A stretch of DNA of 32,712 bases from Synechococcaceae cyanobacterium (GTDB taxonomy: Bacteria; Cyanobacteriota; Cyanobacteriia; PCC-6307; Cyanobiaceae): positions 1 to 32,712 of the forward strand of contig CANEWU010000008.1 of assembly GCA_947442825.1 (NCBI GenBank), read 5' to 3'. The number at the start of each line of letters is the position of its first letter. Positions within the stretch are counted from its first letter, which is position 1. A model generated the notes under the pieces. It was not told the origin of the DNA. It saw only the letters and a list, made by a program, of their open reading frames with translations, and did not search any database. The position numbers and the translations under genes are program-made. Shown here one piece after another: positions 11,575 to 21,113 of this stretch.

Positions 11575-13770
11575 ATGAGCAACGGATCCACAACCGACGG
11601 ATCCAGGAGCAGCGGGGGCTCGGGCGGCGCGGCCGGCGAACCCCGGCCGGCGCTGGCGCCCGAGCTTTACATCAATCGCGAGCTGAGCTGGCTTGCCTTC
11701 AACCACCGCGTGCTGGCCCAGGCGCTCAACGAATACACGCCGCTACTAGAGCAAGCGAAGTTCAGCGCCATTTTCAGCAACAATCTCGATGAATTCTTCA
11801 TGGTGCGGGTGGCCTCGCTCAAGTCGCAGCTGGAGGCCGGGGTCACCAGCCGCAGCGACGACGGCCTCACGCCGCTGGAGCAGCTGGAGGCGATCCAGGA
11901 GCGGCTGCGCCCCCTGCTGGAACTGCAACAGCAGCACTACCGCTATTCACTCAAAAGCCACCTGGCCGAATACGGGGTGTATCTGCTTGATTACCAGCGG
12001 CTCAACAAGCGGCAGAAAAGCTGGGCGGATGAAACCTTCCGCACCTCGATCTTCCCGGTGCTGACGCCGCTGGCGGTGGATCCGTCCCACCCCTTCCCGT
12101 TCATGAGCAATCTCAGCCTGAACGTGGCGGCTCTGATCCGCGACCCCGACACCGGCCAGCAGCAATTCGCGCGGGTGAAGGTGCCGCAGAAAACCCTGCC
12201 GCGCTTCGTGCCGATCCCTTCCGAGCTATGCGAGTGCCATCCCCGGCCCGTGTTCTTGGCGGTGCCACTGGAGCAGCTCGTGGCCTTCAACCTGCAACTG
12301 CTCTTCCCGGGCATGGTGATCGAGGGGCATTACTTCTTCCGCGTCACCCGCGACGCCGACCTGGAACTGCGCGACCTGGAGGCCGACGACCTGATGGAGG
12401 CCCTGCAGGAGGGGCTGCGCAAGCGGCGCCTGGGGGGGGAGGTAGTGCGGCTGGAGGTGGCCGACGAAATGCCGGAGGAGGTGGTGCAGCTGCTGATGGA
12501 GGGCCTGGAGGTGGAGCCCGAAGACCTCTACCGCATCAATGGTCCGCTGGGCCTCGACGACCTGATGAGCCTGCTGGCGATCCCGCTGCCCGAGCTCAAG
12601 GATCCCCCCTGGAAGGGGCGTACGGCGCCCGCCCTGGCACGGGCACAGAAGAGCCAGCTCGAAGATGGTTCGATCAAGGAGGAGGAATTTGAGAGCATTT
12701 TCCGGGTGCTGAGGCATCGCGATGTGCTGCTACACCACCCCTACGACCTGTTCACCACCTCGGTGGAGGAGTTTCTCAACCAGGCGGCGGATGACCCGGC
12801 GGTGCTGGCCATCAAGATGACCCTTTACCGCACCTCCAAGGATTCGCCGGTGGTGGGGGCATTGATCCGCGCCGCCGAAAACGGCAAGCAGGTGATGGCA
12901 CTTGTAGAACTCAAGGCCCGCTTCGATGAGGACAACAACATCCAGTGGGCTCGCCAACTGGAGCGCTCCGGCGTACACGTGGTGTACGGCGTACTCGGCC
13001 TCAAGACCCACACCAAAGTGACGCTTGTTGTACGGCGCGAGAAGGAGAAGCTGCGCAGCTATATGCACATCGGCACGGGCAACTACAACTCCCGCACATC
13101 CAGTCTCTACACCGACCTTGGCATTCTCACCGCCCGTGAGGAGTTCGGCCAAGACCTGGTGGAGCTGTTCAATTACCTCACCGGCTTCTCCAAGCAGCAG
13201 AGCTTCCGCAAGCTTCTGGTGGCGCCTGTCACCCTGCGCAAGGGCATGGAGTCCCTGATCCGCCGCGAGATCGGCCATGCCCAGGCGGGCCTGGGCGGCC
13301 ACATCCGCGCCAAAATGAACGCCTTGGTGGATCCGGCGATCATCGCGCTGCTTTATGAGGCCTCTCAGGCCGGCGTGCGCATCGAGCTGGTGATCCGCGG
13401 CATGTGTTCGGTGCGACCCGGCCTGCCTGGGGTGAGCGAGAACATCTCGGTTCTGAGTGTGATCGGAAGATTCCTCGAGCACTCGCGTTTGTTCTGGTTT
13501 GCCAACGGCGGCGAGGCGGAGGTGTATCTCGGCAGCGCCGACTGGATGCCGCGGAACCTGGATCGCCGTGTCGAAGCCGTGACGCCGGTGGAGGACCAAA
13601 CCCTGCGCCGCCAGCTGGAGAAACTGATGCTTCTCTATCTCGAGGACACCACAGCCTGGGTGATGCACAGCGATGGGCAGTTCAGCCAGCGGCAGCCCGA
13701 GGGGGAGCAGAACTCATCACAAGCGGTGCTGATGGAGCGCTGGCGCGGCGGGCTGGGCAACGAGGCGTAG
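11575..13770 (+). CDS. ppk: Polyphosphate kinase 1
   Basis: YINRELSWLAFNHRVLAQA, FSNNLDEFFMVRVA, PFPFMSNLSLN, HHPYDLF, IKMTLYRTS, KARFDEDNNIQWARQLERSGVHVVYG, HIGTGNYN. ATG at 11575 follows the ORF-track start at 11365. Confidence 0.95.
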   Translation: MSNGSTTDGSRSSGGSGGAAGEPRPALAPELYINRELSWLAFNHRVLAQALNEYTPLLEQAKFSAIFSNNLDEFFMVRVASLKSQLEAGVTSRSDDGLTPLEQLEAIQERLRPLLELQQQHYRYSLKSHLAEYGVYLLDYQRLNKRQKSWADETFRTSIFPVLTPLAVDPSHPFPFMSNLSLNVAALIRDPDTGQQQFARVKVPQKTLPRFVPIPSELCECHPRPVFLAVPLEQLVAFNLQLLFPGMVIEGHYFFRVTRDADLELRDLEADDLMEALQEGLRKRRLGGEVVRLEVADEMPEEVVQLLMEGLEVEPEDLYRINGPLGLDDLMSLLAIPLPELKDPPWKGRTAPALARAQKSQLEDGSIKEEEFESIFRVLRHRDVLLHHPYDLFTTSVEEFLNQAADDPAVLAIKMTLYRTSKDSPVVGALIRAAENGKQVMALVELKARFDEDNNIQWARQLERSGVHVVYGVLGLKTHTKVTLVVRREKEKLRSYMHIGTGNYNSRTSSLYTDLGILTAREEFGQDLVELFNYLTGFSKQQSFRKLLVAPVTLRKGMESLIRREIGHAQAGLGGHIRAKMNALVDPAIIALLYEASQAGVRIELVIRGMCSVRPGLPGVSENISVLSVIGRFLEHSRLFWFANGGEAEVYLGSADWMPRNLDRRVEAVTPVEDQTLRRQLEKLMLLYLEDTTAWVMHSDGQFSQRQPEGEQNSSQAVLMERWRGGLGNEA

Positions 13771-13852
13771 CCCGTCACAACCGCCAGGTAGCCACCACCA
13801 CAGAAGGACAGATTGACGAGCGGCGGTACAGGAAATCTTCGTTTTCCTGACG

Positions 13853-13881
13853 TTGACCGGGCTGCTTCAGTGCTAACGTCC
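13853..13881 (+). promoter_or_regulatory. Candidate extended -10 promoter for the sigma factor gene
   Basis: TTGACC ... 15 nt ... TAACGT preceded by TGC (extended -10 type TGnTAACGT). Confidence 0.3.
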
Positions 13882-13906
13882 GGCCAAATTCAATCGGAGG
13901 CCTGGG

Positions 13907-14923
13907 GTGATGGGGACACCTCTGCATTCCGCTCCCACCGGGAAGGGCCCTGTCCCTCCACCCGGCGGTGAGCCCAGGGCGGCACGTCCTAGCCGCGCAC
14001 TGACGGCGGCGCAGCGTGCTGCTGCCCGAAGCAGCGGACGCGTCAGCGCCGATTCGATCGGTTGGTATTTGAGCACCATCGGCCGTGTGCCGCTGCTCAC
14101 CCCAGCCGAAGAAATCGAACTGGCCCACCACGTGCAGTGCGGCAAACGTCTGCTGGAGATTCCAGTGGAGGAGCGCACGCCCAAGCAGAATCGACTGATC
14201 CGCATGGGCCAACGCGCCCGCGACCGCATGATGGCGGCCAATCTTCGCCTGGTGGTGAGCGTGGCCAAAAAGTACCAAAACCAGGGCCTGGAGCTGCTGG
14301 ATCTGGTGCAAGAGGGGGCGATCGGCCTGGAGCGCGCGGTCGACAAATTTGACCCGGCGATGGGCTACAAATTTTCCACTTATGCCTACTGGTGGATCCG
14401 TCAGGGGATGACCCGGGCGATTGACAACAGCGCCCGCACGATCCGCCTGCCGATCCACATCAGCGAGAAACTCTCCAAGATGCGGCGGGTCAGCCGCGAG
14501 CTCTCCCATCGCCTCGGCCGCCAGCCGAATCGCCTCGAGCTGGCCCATGGGCTCGGCATGGCTCCGGAGGAGCTGGAGGAATTGATCTCCCAGAGCGCTC
14601 CCTGCGCCTCCCTCGACGCCCATGCCCGCGGCGAGGAGGATCGCAGCACCCTCGGGGAACTGATCGCCGACCCGGCAAGCGGCGAACATTTCGACTCGAT
14701 GGACCGCCATCTGCAGAAGGAGCACCTCGGCACCTGGCTGGCCCAGCTCAACGAGCGGGAGCAGAAGATCCTCAAGCTGCGCTTCGGCCTGGAGGGCACC
14801 GAGCCCCTCACCCTCGCCGAAATCGGCCGCCAGATCAACGTCTCGCGGGAACGGGTGCGACAGCTGGAGGCGAAGGCGATCATGAAACTGCGGCTGATGA
14901 GCTCCCTCCAGAACGCCGCTTGA
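13907..14923 (+). CDS. RNA polymerase sigma-70 factor, RpoD-like (group 2 type)
   Basis: IGWYLSTIGRVPLLTPAEEIELA; NLRLVVSVAKKYQNQGLELLDLVQEGAIGLERAVDKFDPAMGYKFSTYAYWWIRQGMTRAI; LTLAEIGRQINVSRERVRQLEAKAIMKLR. Confidence 0.93.
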   Translation: MMGTPLHSAPTGKGPVPPPGGEPRAARPSRALTAAQRAAARSSGRVSADSIGWYLSTIGRVPLLTPAEEIELAHHVQCGKRLLEIPVEERTPKQNRLIRMGQRARDRMMAANLRLVVSVAKKYQNQGLELLDLVQEGAIGLERAVDKFDPAMGYKFSTYAYWWIRQGMTRAIDNSARTIRLPIHISEKLSKMRRVSRELSHRLGRQPNRLELAHGLGMAPEELEELISQSAPCASLDAHARGEEDRSTLGELIADPASGEHFDSMDRHLQKEHLGTWLAQLNEREQKILKLRFGLEGTEPLTLAEIGRQINVSRERVRQLEAKAIMKLRLMSSLQNAA

Positions 14924-15582
14924 TCCCCCAGCTTCTCGGCATGGCCGCCGTCGGCGGCTGGCTCGCCCTGCTCGGCGCCCTGGCCCTGGCGGTGCGGGCC
15001 CGCTGGCCGCAGGAGCGGGAGTGGAGCCGCAAGCTGGTGCACATCGGCGCCGGCGCCGTGCTGCCGATCGCCTGGGCGGCGGGGATCGAGCGGGCGATCG
15101 CCGTGCCCTCTGCGGCGCTGGTGACCCTGCTGGCCCTACTCAACCACCGCCGGCGGGTGCTGCCGGCGATTGAAGACATCGACCGCCCGAGCTACGGCAC
15201 GGTGGGCTATGGCGCGTCGATCACTCTGCTGCTCTGGTTCGGCTGGCCCCACCAGGCAGCCGCGGTGTGCGCCGGTGTGCTGGTGATGGCGCTGGGGGAT
15301 GGCCTGGCGGGGCTGATCGGCCCGATGCGAGAGAGCCCCACCTGGGTGGTGCTGGGACAGCGCCGCTCCCTGCTCGGCACGGGGGTGATGGCCCTGGCCA
15401 GCCTGGCGGCCCTGGCGGGGTTGGCGGCGTTCTGCCGGGCCCAGGGATTGCCGGCACCCTCAGCGGGCAGCCTGGCGGCGATCGCCGCGGGCGCGATGCT
15501 GCTGGAGCAGGTTGCGTTGGGCGGGCTCGACAACCTCACGGTGCCCCTGGCCGTAGCCGCCCTGTGGCAGCGGCTGGCCTGA
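14920..15582 (+). CDS. Phytol/dolichol kinase-like integral membrane protein (CTP-transferase fold)
   Basis: RKLVHIGAGAVLPIAWA, RPSYGTVGYGASI, VMALGDGLAGLIGP, GQRRSLLGTGVM. TTG start overlaps the sigma-factor stop; alternative ATG at 14941. Confidence 0.75.
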   Translation: MIPQLLGMAAVGGWLALLGALALAVRARWPQEREWSRKLVHIGAGAVLPIAWAAGIERAIAVPSAALVTLLALLNHRRRVLPAIEDIDRPSYGTVGYGASITLLLWFGWPHQAAAVCAGVLVMALGDGLAGLIGPMRESPTWVVLGQRRSLLGTGVMALASLAALAGLAAFCRAQGLPAPSAGSLAAIAAGAMLLEQVALGGLDNLTVPLAVAALWQRLA

Positions 15583-15608
15583 AGAGCCTGAAGCCCTGAA
15601 GGAGCCGA

Positions 15609-15971
15609 TCAGACCCGCAGCAGCGACTCGCAGCGCCGGCTCCAGTCGCTCTGGGTGCCGAGGCCGGCCACCAGGCGGCGATCGGCGGGCTCATCACGCA
15701 GGCACAGCTGCCACTGGCGGATCTGGTCAGCCCGCTCCATCCACACATCGAGAACGGTGCGCTGAATGGCCTCGAGATCCCAGCTGCGCTGGCGGGCGGT
15801 GTCGAGGGCCCAGCCCAGGAGCTCATCGAGGGTGAAGGGACGAAAGCCGGCGAAGGCAGGGCCGTGCGGGCCGGCGGGACCTTCGTCGCGCTCACCACTG
15901 GCACTGTGCTGCTCGAGATAGAAGAGCTGCAGGGGGTCTGATAAACCACACAACTGGACCAGATAGGTCAT
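15609..15971 (-). CDS. Conserved-type hypothetical protein (~120-126 aa)
   Basis: MTYLVQLCGLSDPLQLFYLEQHSASG...FRPFTLDELLGWALDTARQRSWDLEAIQRTVLDVWMERAD; the ORF extends to 15989 with an upstream Met. No family named. Confidence 0.65.
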   Translation of the reverse strand: MTYLVQLCGLSDPLQLFYLEQHSASGERDEGPAGPHGPAFAGFRPFTLDELLGWALDTARQRSWDLEAIQRTVLDVWMERADQIRQWQLCLRDEPADRRLVAGLGTQSDWSRRCESLLRV

Positions 15972-16085
15972 GGCCGGGACCTTCTCCAACCGGAAGGAAG
16001 CCCAGAGTAGTCAGCAGCAGCCTGGCAACTGTTCAGGGGGAACACATCGCCCCGATCCGCCACAATGCGTGGTTTCGTTGACAAT

Positions 16086-16112
16086 CTGGCACTCTCACTT
16101 CACGAGTGCCAG
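16086..16112. promoter_or_regulatory. CIRCE-like operator (HrcA site)
   Basis: Perfect inverted repeat CTGGCACTC-TCACTTCAC-GAGTGCCAG: 9-bp arms and N9 spacer, containing the GCACTC-N9-GAGTGC core of CIRCE (TTAGCACTC-N9-GAGTGCTAA). Confidence 0.65.
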
Positions 16113-16130
16113 CTATGCGTCACCCCCGCC

Positions 16131-17204
16131 CTACACCGCCGCCAGCTCGCGGGACCGGGCCGTGCGCACCGCTTCTGCCAGCTCGTCCAGCAGGCCGAGG
16201 GTGGTGGGCAGGTCGAGGCAGGCGTCGGTGATGCTCTGGCCGTAGGTGAGCGAGGAGAGGTCGGCGGGGATCTTCTGACTGCCAGCCACCAGATGGCTCT
16301 CGATCATCACGCCCATCACCTGGCGCGAGCCGCCGGACACCTGGGCGGTGATGGAGCGCAGCACGTCCGCCTGGCGGCGGTAGTCCTTGTTGGAATTGCC
16401 GTGGCTGCAATCCACCATCAGCCGCGGTGGCAGACCGTCCTGCGCCAGCTGGGCGGAGGCGGCCTCGATCGCCTCGGGCTCGTAATTGGGGCCGCCCTTG
16501 CCTCCCCGCAACACCAGGTGGCCATCCGGGTTGCCGGTGGTGCTCACGATCGCCGCGTGGCCTTCGGCGTTGATGCCCAGAAAATGATGGGGCCGGGCCG
16601 CGGCCTCCATGGCGTTGATCGCGGTGGCGGCGCTGCCGTCGGTGCCGTTCTTGAAGCCGATCGGCATCGACAGGCCGGAGGCCATCTCACGGTGGGTCTG
16701 GCTTTCGGTGGTGCGGGCACCGATCGCGGTCCAGCTGATCAGATCGGCGATGTACTGGGGCACCACCGGATCAAGCAGTTCGGTGGCGGCGGGCAGGTTG
16801 CGTTCGGCCAGATGCAGCAGCAGGGCCCGGGCCCGCCGCAGACCGGTGTTGATGTCGTAGCTGCCGTCGAGGTGGGGGTCGTTGATCAGCCCTTTCCAAC
16901 CCACCGTGGTGCGGGGCTTCTCGAAATACACGCGCATCACCACCTCCAGATCCTCGCGATGGCGGTGATGGGCGGCAGCGATCGCGTCGGCGTATTCGCG
17001 GGCGGCGTCGACGTCATGCACGGAGCACGGACCCACGATCACCAGCAGACGGGTATCGCCGGCGTGCAGGATCGCCTTGATCCGCTCGCGGGCCTGCTGC
17101 ACGGTGCGTGCGGCGGCTTCGCTGATCGGCAGCTCCCGGTGCAGCGCCGCCGGGGGCACCAGCGGCCGGGTCTCCACCACGTGGAGGTCGGAGGTGGGGA
17201 TCAT
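16131..17204 (-). CDS. aroG: 3-deoxy-7-phosphoheptulonate (DAHP) synthase, class I
   Basis: LLVIVGPCSVHDVDAAREYADAI, MRVYFEKPRTTVGWKGLINDPHLDGSYDINTGLR, ARTTESQTHREMASGLSMPIGFKNGTDG, YGQSITDACL. Confidence 0.94.
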   Translation of the reverse strand: MIPTSDLHVVETRPLVPPAALHRELPISEAAARTVQQARERIKAILHAGDTRLLVIVGPCSVHDVDAAREYADAIAAAHHRHREDLEVVMRVYFEKPRTTVGWKGLINDPHLDGSYDINTGLRRARALLLHLAERNLPAATELLDPVVPQYIADLISWTAIGARTTESQTHREMASGLSMPIGFKNGTDGSAATAINAMEAAARPHHFLGINAEGHAAIVSTTGNPDGHLVLRGGKGGPNYEPEAIEAASAQLAQDGLPPRLMVDCSHGNSNKDYRRQADVLRSITAQVSGGSRQVMGVMIESHLVAGSQKIPADLSSLTYGQSITDACLDLPTTLGLLDELAEAVRTARSRELAAV

Positions 17205-17258
17205 GGACCGGCGGCGCGAAACGACAGCAGACGAACCAGCCTAGGAGCGCCCAGCCCT

Positions 17259-18059
17259 TCAGAAGGGGATCGGCATCTCCGCGTCGGCGGGACGCGGGGC
17301 GCAGCTCGCCACCCGCTGGGCCACCACCGGGCCGATCACCACGATCGCCGGCGAGCCGAAGCCCTCCTGCCGCGCCCGTTCGGGCAATTCCGCCAGGGGG
17401 GCCAACAGCAACCGCTGCCCCACCACCGTGCCCTGCTGGATCACCGCCGTGGGGGTGTGGGCGGCCAGGCCACCGGCCTGCAGCTCGGCGCAGATCGCCG
17501 CCAGGTTGTGCAGACCCATGTAGATCACCAGGCTGTCGCTGCTGCGGGCCAGGCCCCGCCAGTCGACCCCGGGGCGAGCCTTGTCGATCTCCTCATGGCC
17601 GGTCACGAACGTGACACTGGAGCCAGCCCGGCGATGGGTGACCGGGATGCCTGCGTAGGCCGGCGCCGCGATGCCCGCCGTGACCCCCGGCACCACCTCC
17701 ACGGGGATCCCGCGGGCCGCGAGATGGGCCGCCTCCTCGCCGCCGCGGCCGAACAGGAACGGGTCACCGCCCTTGAGGCGCACGATCGTGCGATGGCGCC
17801 CGGCCAGCGCCACCAGCACGGCGTTGGTGCTGACCTGGGGAACCGAATGGTGGCCGCGTCGCTTGCCGACGAAGTGGCGCTCGCACTGGGGCGGCACCAG
17901 ATCGAGCAGGGCGCCTGGCACCAGGGAGTCGTACACGAGGGCATCGCAGCTGCGCAGCAGCCGGTGGGCCCGCAGGGTGAGGAGCTCGGGATCGCCCGGG
18001 CCAGCGCCCACCAGATACACGGTGCCAAGCCCGTCAGGGCCCGAAAGGGAATCGCTCAT
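17259..18059 (-). CDS. cobA: Uroporphyrinogen-III C-methyltransferase
   Basis: VYLVGAGPGDPELLTLRAHRLLRSCDALVYDSLV, RLKGGDPFLFGRGGEEA, VVPGVTAGIAAPAYAGIPVTHR, YMGLHNL. Confidence 0.94.
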   Translation of the reverse strand: MSDSLSGPDGLGTVYLVGAGPGDPELLTLRAHRLLRSCDALVYDSLVPGALLDLVPPQCERHFVGKRRGHHSVPQVSTNAVLVALAGRHRTIVRLKGGDPFLFGRGGEEAAHLAARGIPVEVVPGVTAGIAAPAYAGIPVTHRRAGSSVTFVTGHEEIDKARPGVDWRGLARSSDSLVIYMGLHNLAAICAELQAGGLAAHTPTAVIQQGTVVGQRLLLAPLAELPERARQEGFGSPAIVVIGPVVAQRVASCAPRPADAEMPIPF

Positions 18060-19399
18060 GGCAGGGCCTCCAGGGCCGCCAACAGCGCCTGGCGCACCTG
18101 CGGGCGTGCCAGGAGCGGGGCGGCAGCGGCGGCGCCGAGCCGGGGGGTGAGCGCCTCGGTGAGGCGGTTGGCCGCCAGGGCCAGGGGCAGGACGGGGCCG
18201 CGGATTGCCAGGGCCAACTCCTCGGGATCGGCCGAACTGTATGGAGCGGCCTGGCAGGGCGCGGCACAGCGGCGCTCCAGATGGCGCAGGTAACGGAGGG
18301 GCAGCGCCCCCTCCAGGGGGTGATGGAGCAACAGCGGTCGCTCAGCCGCTGCCGCCGCGGGCGCCGCCGCCGCCAGGCTGTCCACCTCCTGGGCGAGGGC
18401 TGTCTGCCAGCAGGGCCAGGCCCCCAGGAAGGGCCAGCGGCGCACCGGCCCGTGGCGGCGCAGGTCGTTCACCAGCGGCGGCAGGTCCTGACGGGCATGC
18501 CCCCCCGGCAGCAGCAGGAGCGGGACCACCCCCAGTGGCCTCGCTCCCTGCGGCGGCGGCAGCGGGGCCGGATCGGTGAGCGCACGCAGCGCCACCGGCG
18601 CACCACGGCGGCGCTCCAGCTCCGCCGCCAGCTCCTGCAGCTCCTGCGGCACCAGCCCCCCGGAGCGGCCATGCACCACCAGCAGCAGTGGGGCGGCGGG
18701 GAGGGAGACCAGCCGCCGCTCCAGGCGCTCCGCCAACGCCGGCGCCAGGGCCCGCTGCCGCAGGGGCACCAGGGCGCGGCGCGCATCTGGCAGGCGCACC
18801 AGGGCATCGACGGCGACGGCCGCCAGGGTGGGATCCAGATCGGCCACCAGCGTGACCAGGACCTGGCGCAGGGGGGCCAGGGGCCAGGCGCTCAAGCCCA
18901 GGCACAGGCCCTCAAGCGCCGCCCGGCGCACGGGGGTGGGTTCGGGGCCGAGGGCTACGGCCGCCAGCAGGGGGAAATCGGCGGGATCGCGCTGGTGGCC
19001 CAGAAGCGGCCACAGCACCGCCTGACGCGGCGCCGGGGGGGCGGAGGCGAGGGCCTGGCGGAGCAGGGAGGCCACCAGGGGCTGACGGCGCCGCAGCACC
19101 AGGGCCGGCAGCTGGGGATCGGCCGCGGGCGCAGCGAGCCACCAGCGCAGCAGGCGCGCCTCGGCCGGAGCGTCGAGCCGCGGGGTGAGGGCGGCCAGCA
19201 GGTCGGGGAGGGGTTCGAGGCCACCGCCCTCGATCGCCGCCAACCAGGGCTCCAGGGGCATGGGATCCGGGCCCTTCAGGCGCTGCAGGAAGGCCCAGCG
19301 CTCCGGGGAGCCGGGTTCGGGAAGGGCGGCCGGATCCGGGGGCGGGTCGGGGCCAGGGCTGGGGGCCACGCGCGGGAGGAACCGGGGGGAGATCAGCAT
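18056..19399 (-). CDS. N-terminal HEAT-like/alpha-solenoid region + C-terminal CbiX/SirB-like sirohydrochlorin chelatase domain
   Basis: Leu/Ala-rich helical repeats over about the first 260 aa; then LLLVVHGRSGG and VVPLLLLPGGHARQDLPPLVNDL, matching the two CbiX His-containing motifs. Stop overlaps the cobA start (ATGA). Confidence 0.7.
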   Translation of the reverse strand: MLISPRFLPRVAPSPGPDPPPDPAALPEPGSPERWAFLQRLKGPDPMPLEPWLAAIEGGGLEPLPDLLAALTPRLDAPAEARLLRWWLAAPAADPQLPALVLRRRQPLVASLLRQALASAPPAPRQAVLWPLLGHQRDPADFPLLAAVALGPEPTPVRRAALEGLCLGLSAWPLAPLRQVLVTLVADLDPTLAAVAVDALVRLPDARRALVPLRQRALAPALAERLERRLVSLPAAPLLLVVHGRSGGLVPQELQELAAELERRRGAPVALRALTDPAPLPPPQGARPLGVVPLLLLPGGHARQDLPPLVNDLRRHGPVRRWPFLGAWPCWQTALAQEVDSLAAAAPAAAAAERPLLLHHPLEGALPLRYLRHLERRCAAPCQAAPYSSADPEELALAIRGPVLPLALAANRLTEALTPRLGAAAAAPLLARPQVRQALLAALEALP

Positions 19400-19414
19400 G
19401 GCAAGGCCCGGAGG

Positions 19415-20998
19415 TCAGGAAGCGGAGCCGCGGCGCGTGGCCCCGAACCTTTCCACGAGCAACGCCTCCAGCACGTCGGGCAATTCGCTGAGGGGCACCC
19501 CCTTCTCCTGCAGCTCCGCCAGCCGCGGCTCGGCCCCCATCGAGCCGCCCACGTAGATCTTGGCCGCCTCCACCATCACGCCGTCCTGGCGGGCCTTGGC
19601 GCCCATCAGTCCGATCTGGCCCAGGTAGGGCTGGCCGCAGGCATTGGGGCAGCCGGTCCAGTGGGTGCGCACGGCATGGGGCAGCTCCAGGCGCCGCTCC
19701 AGCTCCTCCACCACCGCCTGGGCGGTGCTCTTGGTAGGGATCAGGGCGAAACTGCAGTAGTGGTTGCCGGTGCAGCTCACCGCCTCCGCCAGCAGCGGTC
19801 CGGGCTCCAGCGGAAAGCGCTGCAGCAGCGGCTCGGCCCGCAGGGCCTCCAGCCGCTGCTCGGGCACATCGACGAGCAAGACGTTCTGGCTTTCGCTCAG
19901 GCGCAGCTCGCCGCTGCCGTAGGCGCTGGCCAGCCGGGCCAGCTCGGCCATGGCGGCGGCATCAAGGCGTCCCATCGGCACATTCAGGCCCAGCCAGCAG
20001 AGGCCGGGCTGCTTCTGGCGGTGCACACCGCAGACATCGCGGGGCGCGCGGTTCACCAGATGGCTGCCGTCGTGGGGAACCGCGACGGCGGCCTCCCCCT
20101 CCAACTCGCGCCAGCACTGCAGCACCTGCTCGCGGTAGGTCTCCAGCCCGAGGGCCTCCACCAGGTACATCACCCGGCTGCGGTTGCGGGCGCCGCGGTC
20201 GCCCGCCGCCTCGTAGTGGCGCAGCAGCGCCAGGGTGAAGCCCGCCAGCTGCTCCGGCCGCAGCCACAACCCCAGGGGGATCGCCAGCTCGTTGCGCTGG
20301 GCCGAGAAGAAGCCGCCCACCATCACGGTGAAACCGAGCTGGTCGCCGTGCATTGCCGGCAGGAAGGCCAGGTCGTTGTGCAGCAGGAAGCTGTCGGGGG
20401 CACCGCCGACGGCGACGTTGAACTTGCGGGGCAGGTTGCGCGGCCCCCCCTCCCCGAGCAGGCGCTCCTGGATCGCTTGCACCAGCGGGCGGGTGTCGAG
20501 GAATTCCTCCGGATCGAGGCCGGCGAGGGGGTTGGCGGTGATGTTGCGGGGGTTGTCGTGGCCCGACTGGTGGCTGGTGAGCCCCACGGCTGCGATCTGC
20601 GTGAGCAGCGGGGCCATGTCCTCCAGCAGCAGGCCGCGCAGCTGCAGGTTCTGGCGGGTGGTGATGTCGGCGCTGCCGTGCTCGCCGCAGCGATCCACCG
20701 CCTCGGCCAGCACCGCGAGCTGATCGGCCCGAATCACCCCGCCGGGCAGCCGCAGCCGCACCATGAAGCGGCCGGGGGTCACCGGACGGAAGAAGATCCC
20801 CAGCCACTTGAGGTGGATCGTGAGGGTCGCTTCGTCGAGCTGGTCCCAGCCGGCGGCGGCGAGCTCGGCCAGGCGGGGCTCGAGATCCAGGCCGCACAGC
20901 TGGGCCTTGGCGCTCTCCACTTTGCTGAGGGGAGGGGAGGCGGCATCGCTGGTGGGGCCGGCGGGAGACGCAACGGACCCGTCCGGACGGGAGGTCAT
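19415..20998 (-). CDS. nirA: Ferredoxin-nitrite reductase
   Basis: LKWLGIFFRPVTPGRFMVRLRLPGG; SADITTRQNLQLRGL; HTHWTGCPNACGQP-type siroheme/4Fe-4S motif (RTHWTGCPNACGQPYLGQIGLMG); CTGNHYCSFA. Start ATG at 20998. Confidence 0.9.
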   Translation of the reverse strand: MTSRPDGSVASPAGPTSDAASPPLSKVESAKAQLCGLDLEPRLAELAAAGWDQLDEATLTIHLKWLGIFFRPVTPGRFMVRLRLPGGVIRADQLAVLAEAVDRCGEHGSADITTRQNLQLRGLLLEDMAPLLTQIAAVGLTSHQSGHDNPRNITANPLAGLDPEEFLDTRPLVQAIQERLLGEGGPRNLPRKFNVAVGGAPDSFLLHNDLAFLPAMHGDQLGFTVMVGGFFSAQRNELAIPLGLWLRPEQLAGFTLALLRHYEAAGDRGARNRSRVMYLVEALGLETYREQVLQCWRELEGEAAVAVPHDGSHLVNRAPRDVCGVHRQKQPGLCWLGLNVPMGRLDAAAMAELARLASAYGSGELRLSESQNVLLVDVPEQRLEALRAEPLLQRFPLEPGPLLAEAVSCTGNHYCSFALIPTKSTAQAVVEELERRLELPHAVRTHWTGCPNACGQPYLGQIGLMGAKARQDGVMVEAAKIYVGGSMGAEPRLAELQEKGVPLSELPDVLEALLVERFGATRRGSAS

Positions 20999-21113
20999 GG
21001 GGAGAGCGAGGAAGGGGCGGCCCGCGAAACGCGGCAAAAACTCCTGACCCTTCCCTCCCAGGGAGGTGCGGGGACCGGGACGGCCAGGGGCGGCCACACT
21101 GCTCTCACCCATA

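Noticed and set aside
13829-13849. CAGGAAA-tcttcgt-TTTCCTG hairpin between ppk and the sigma factor gene
   Set aside because: Only 7 bp, A/T-rich in the stem and no U-tract; could be a weak terminator or chance, so it is not called as a feature.
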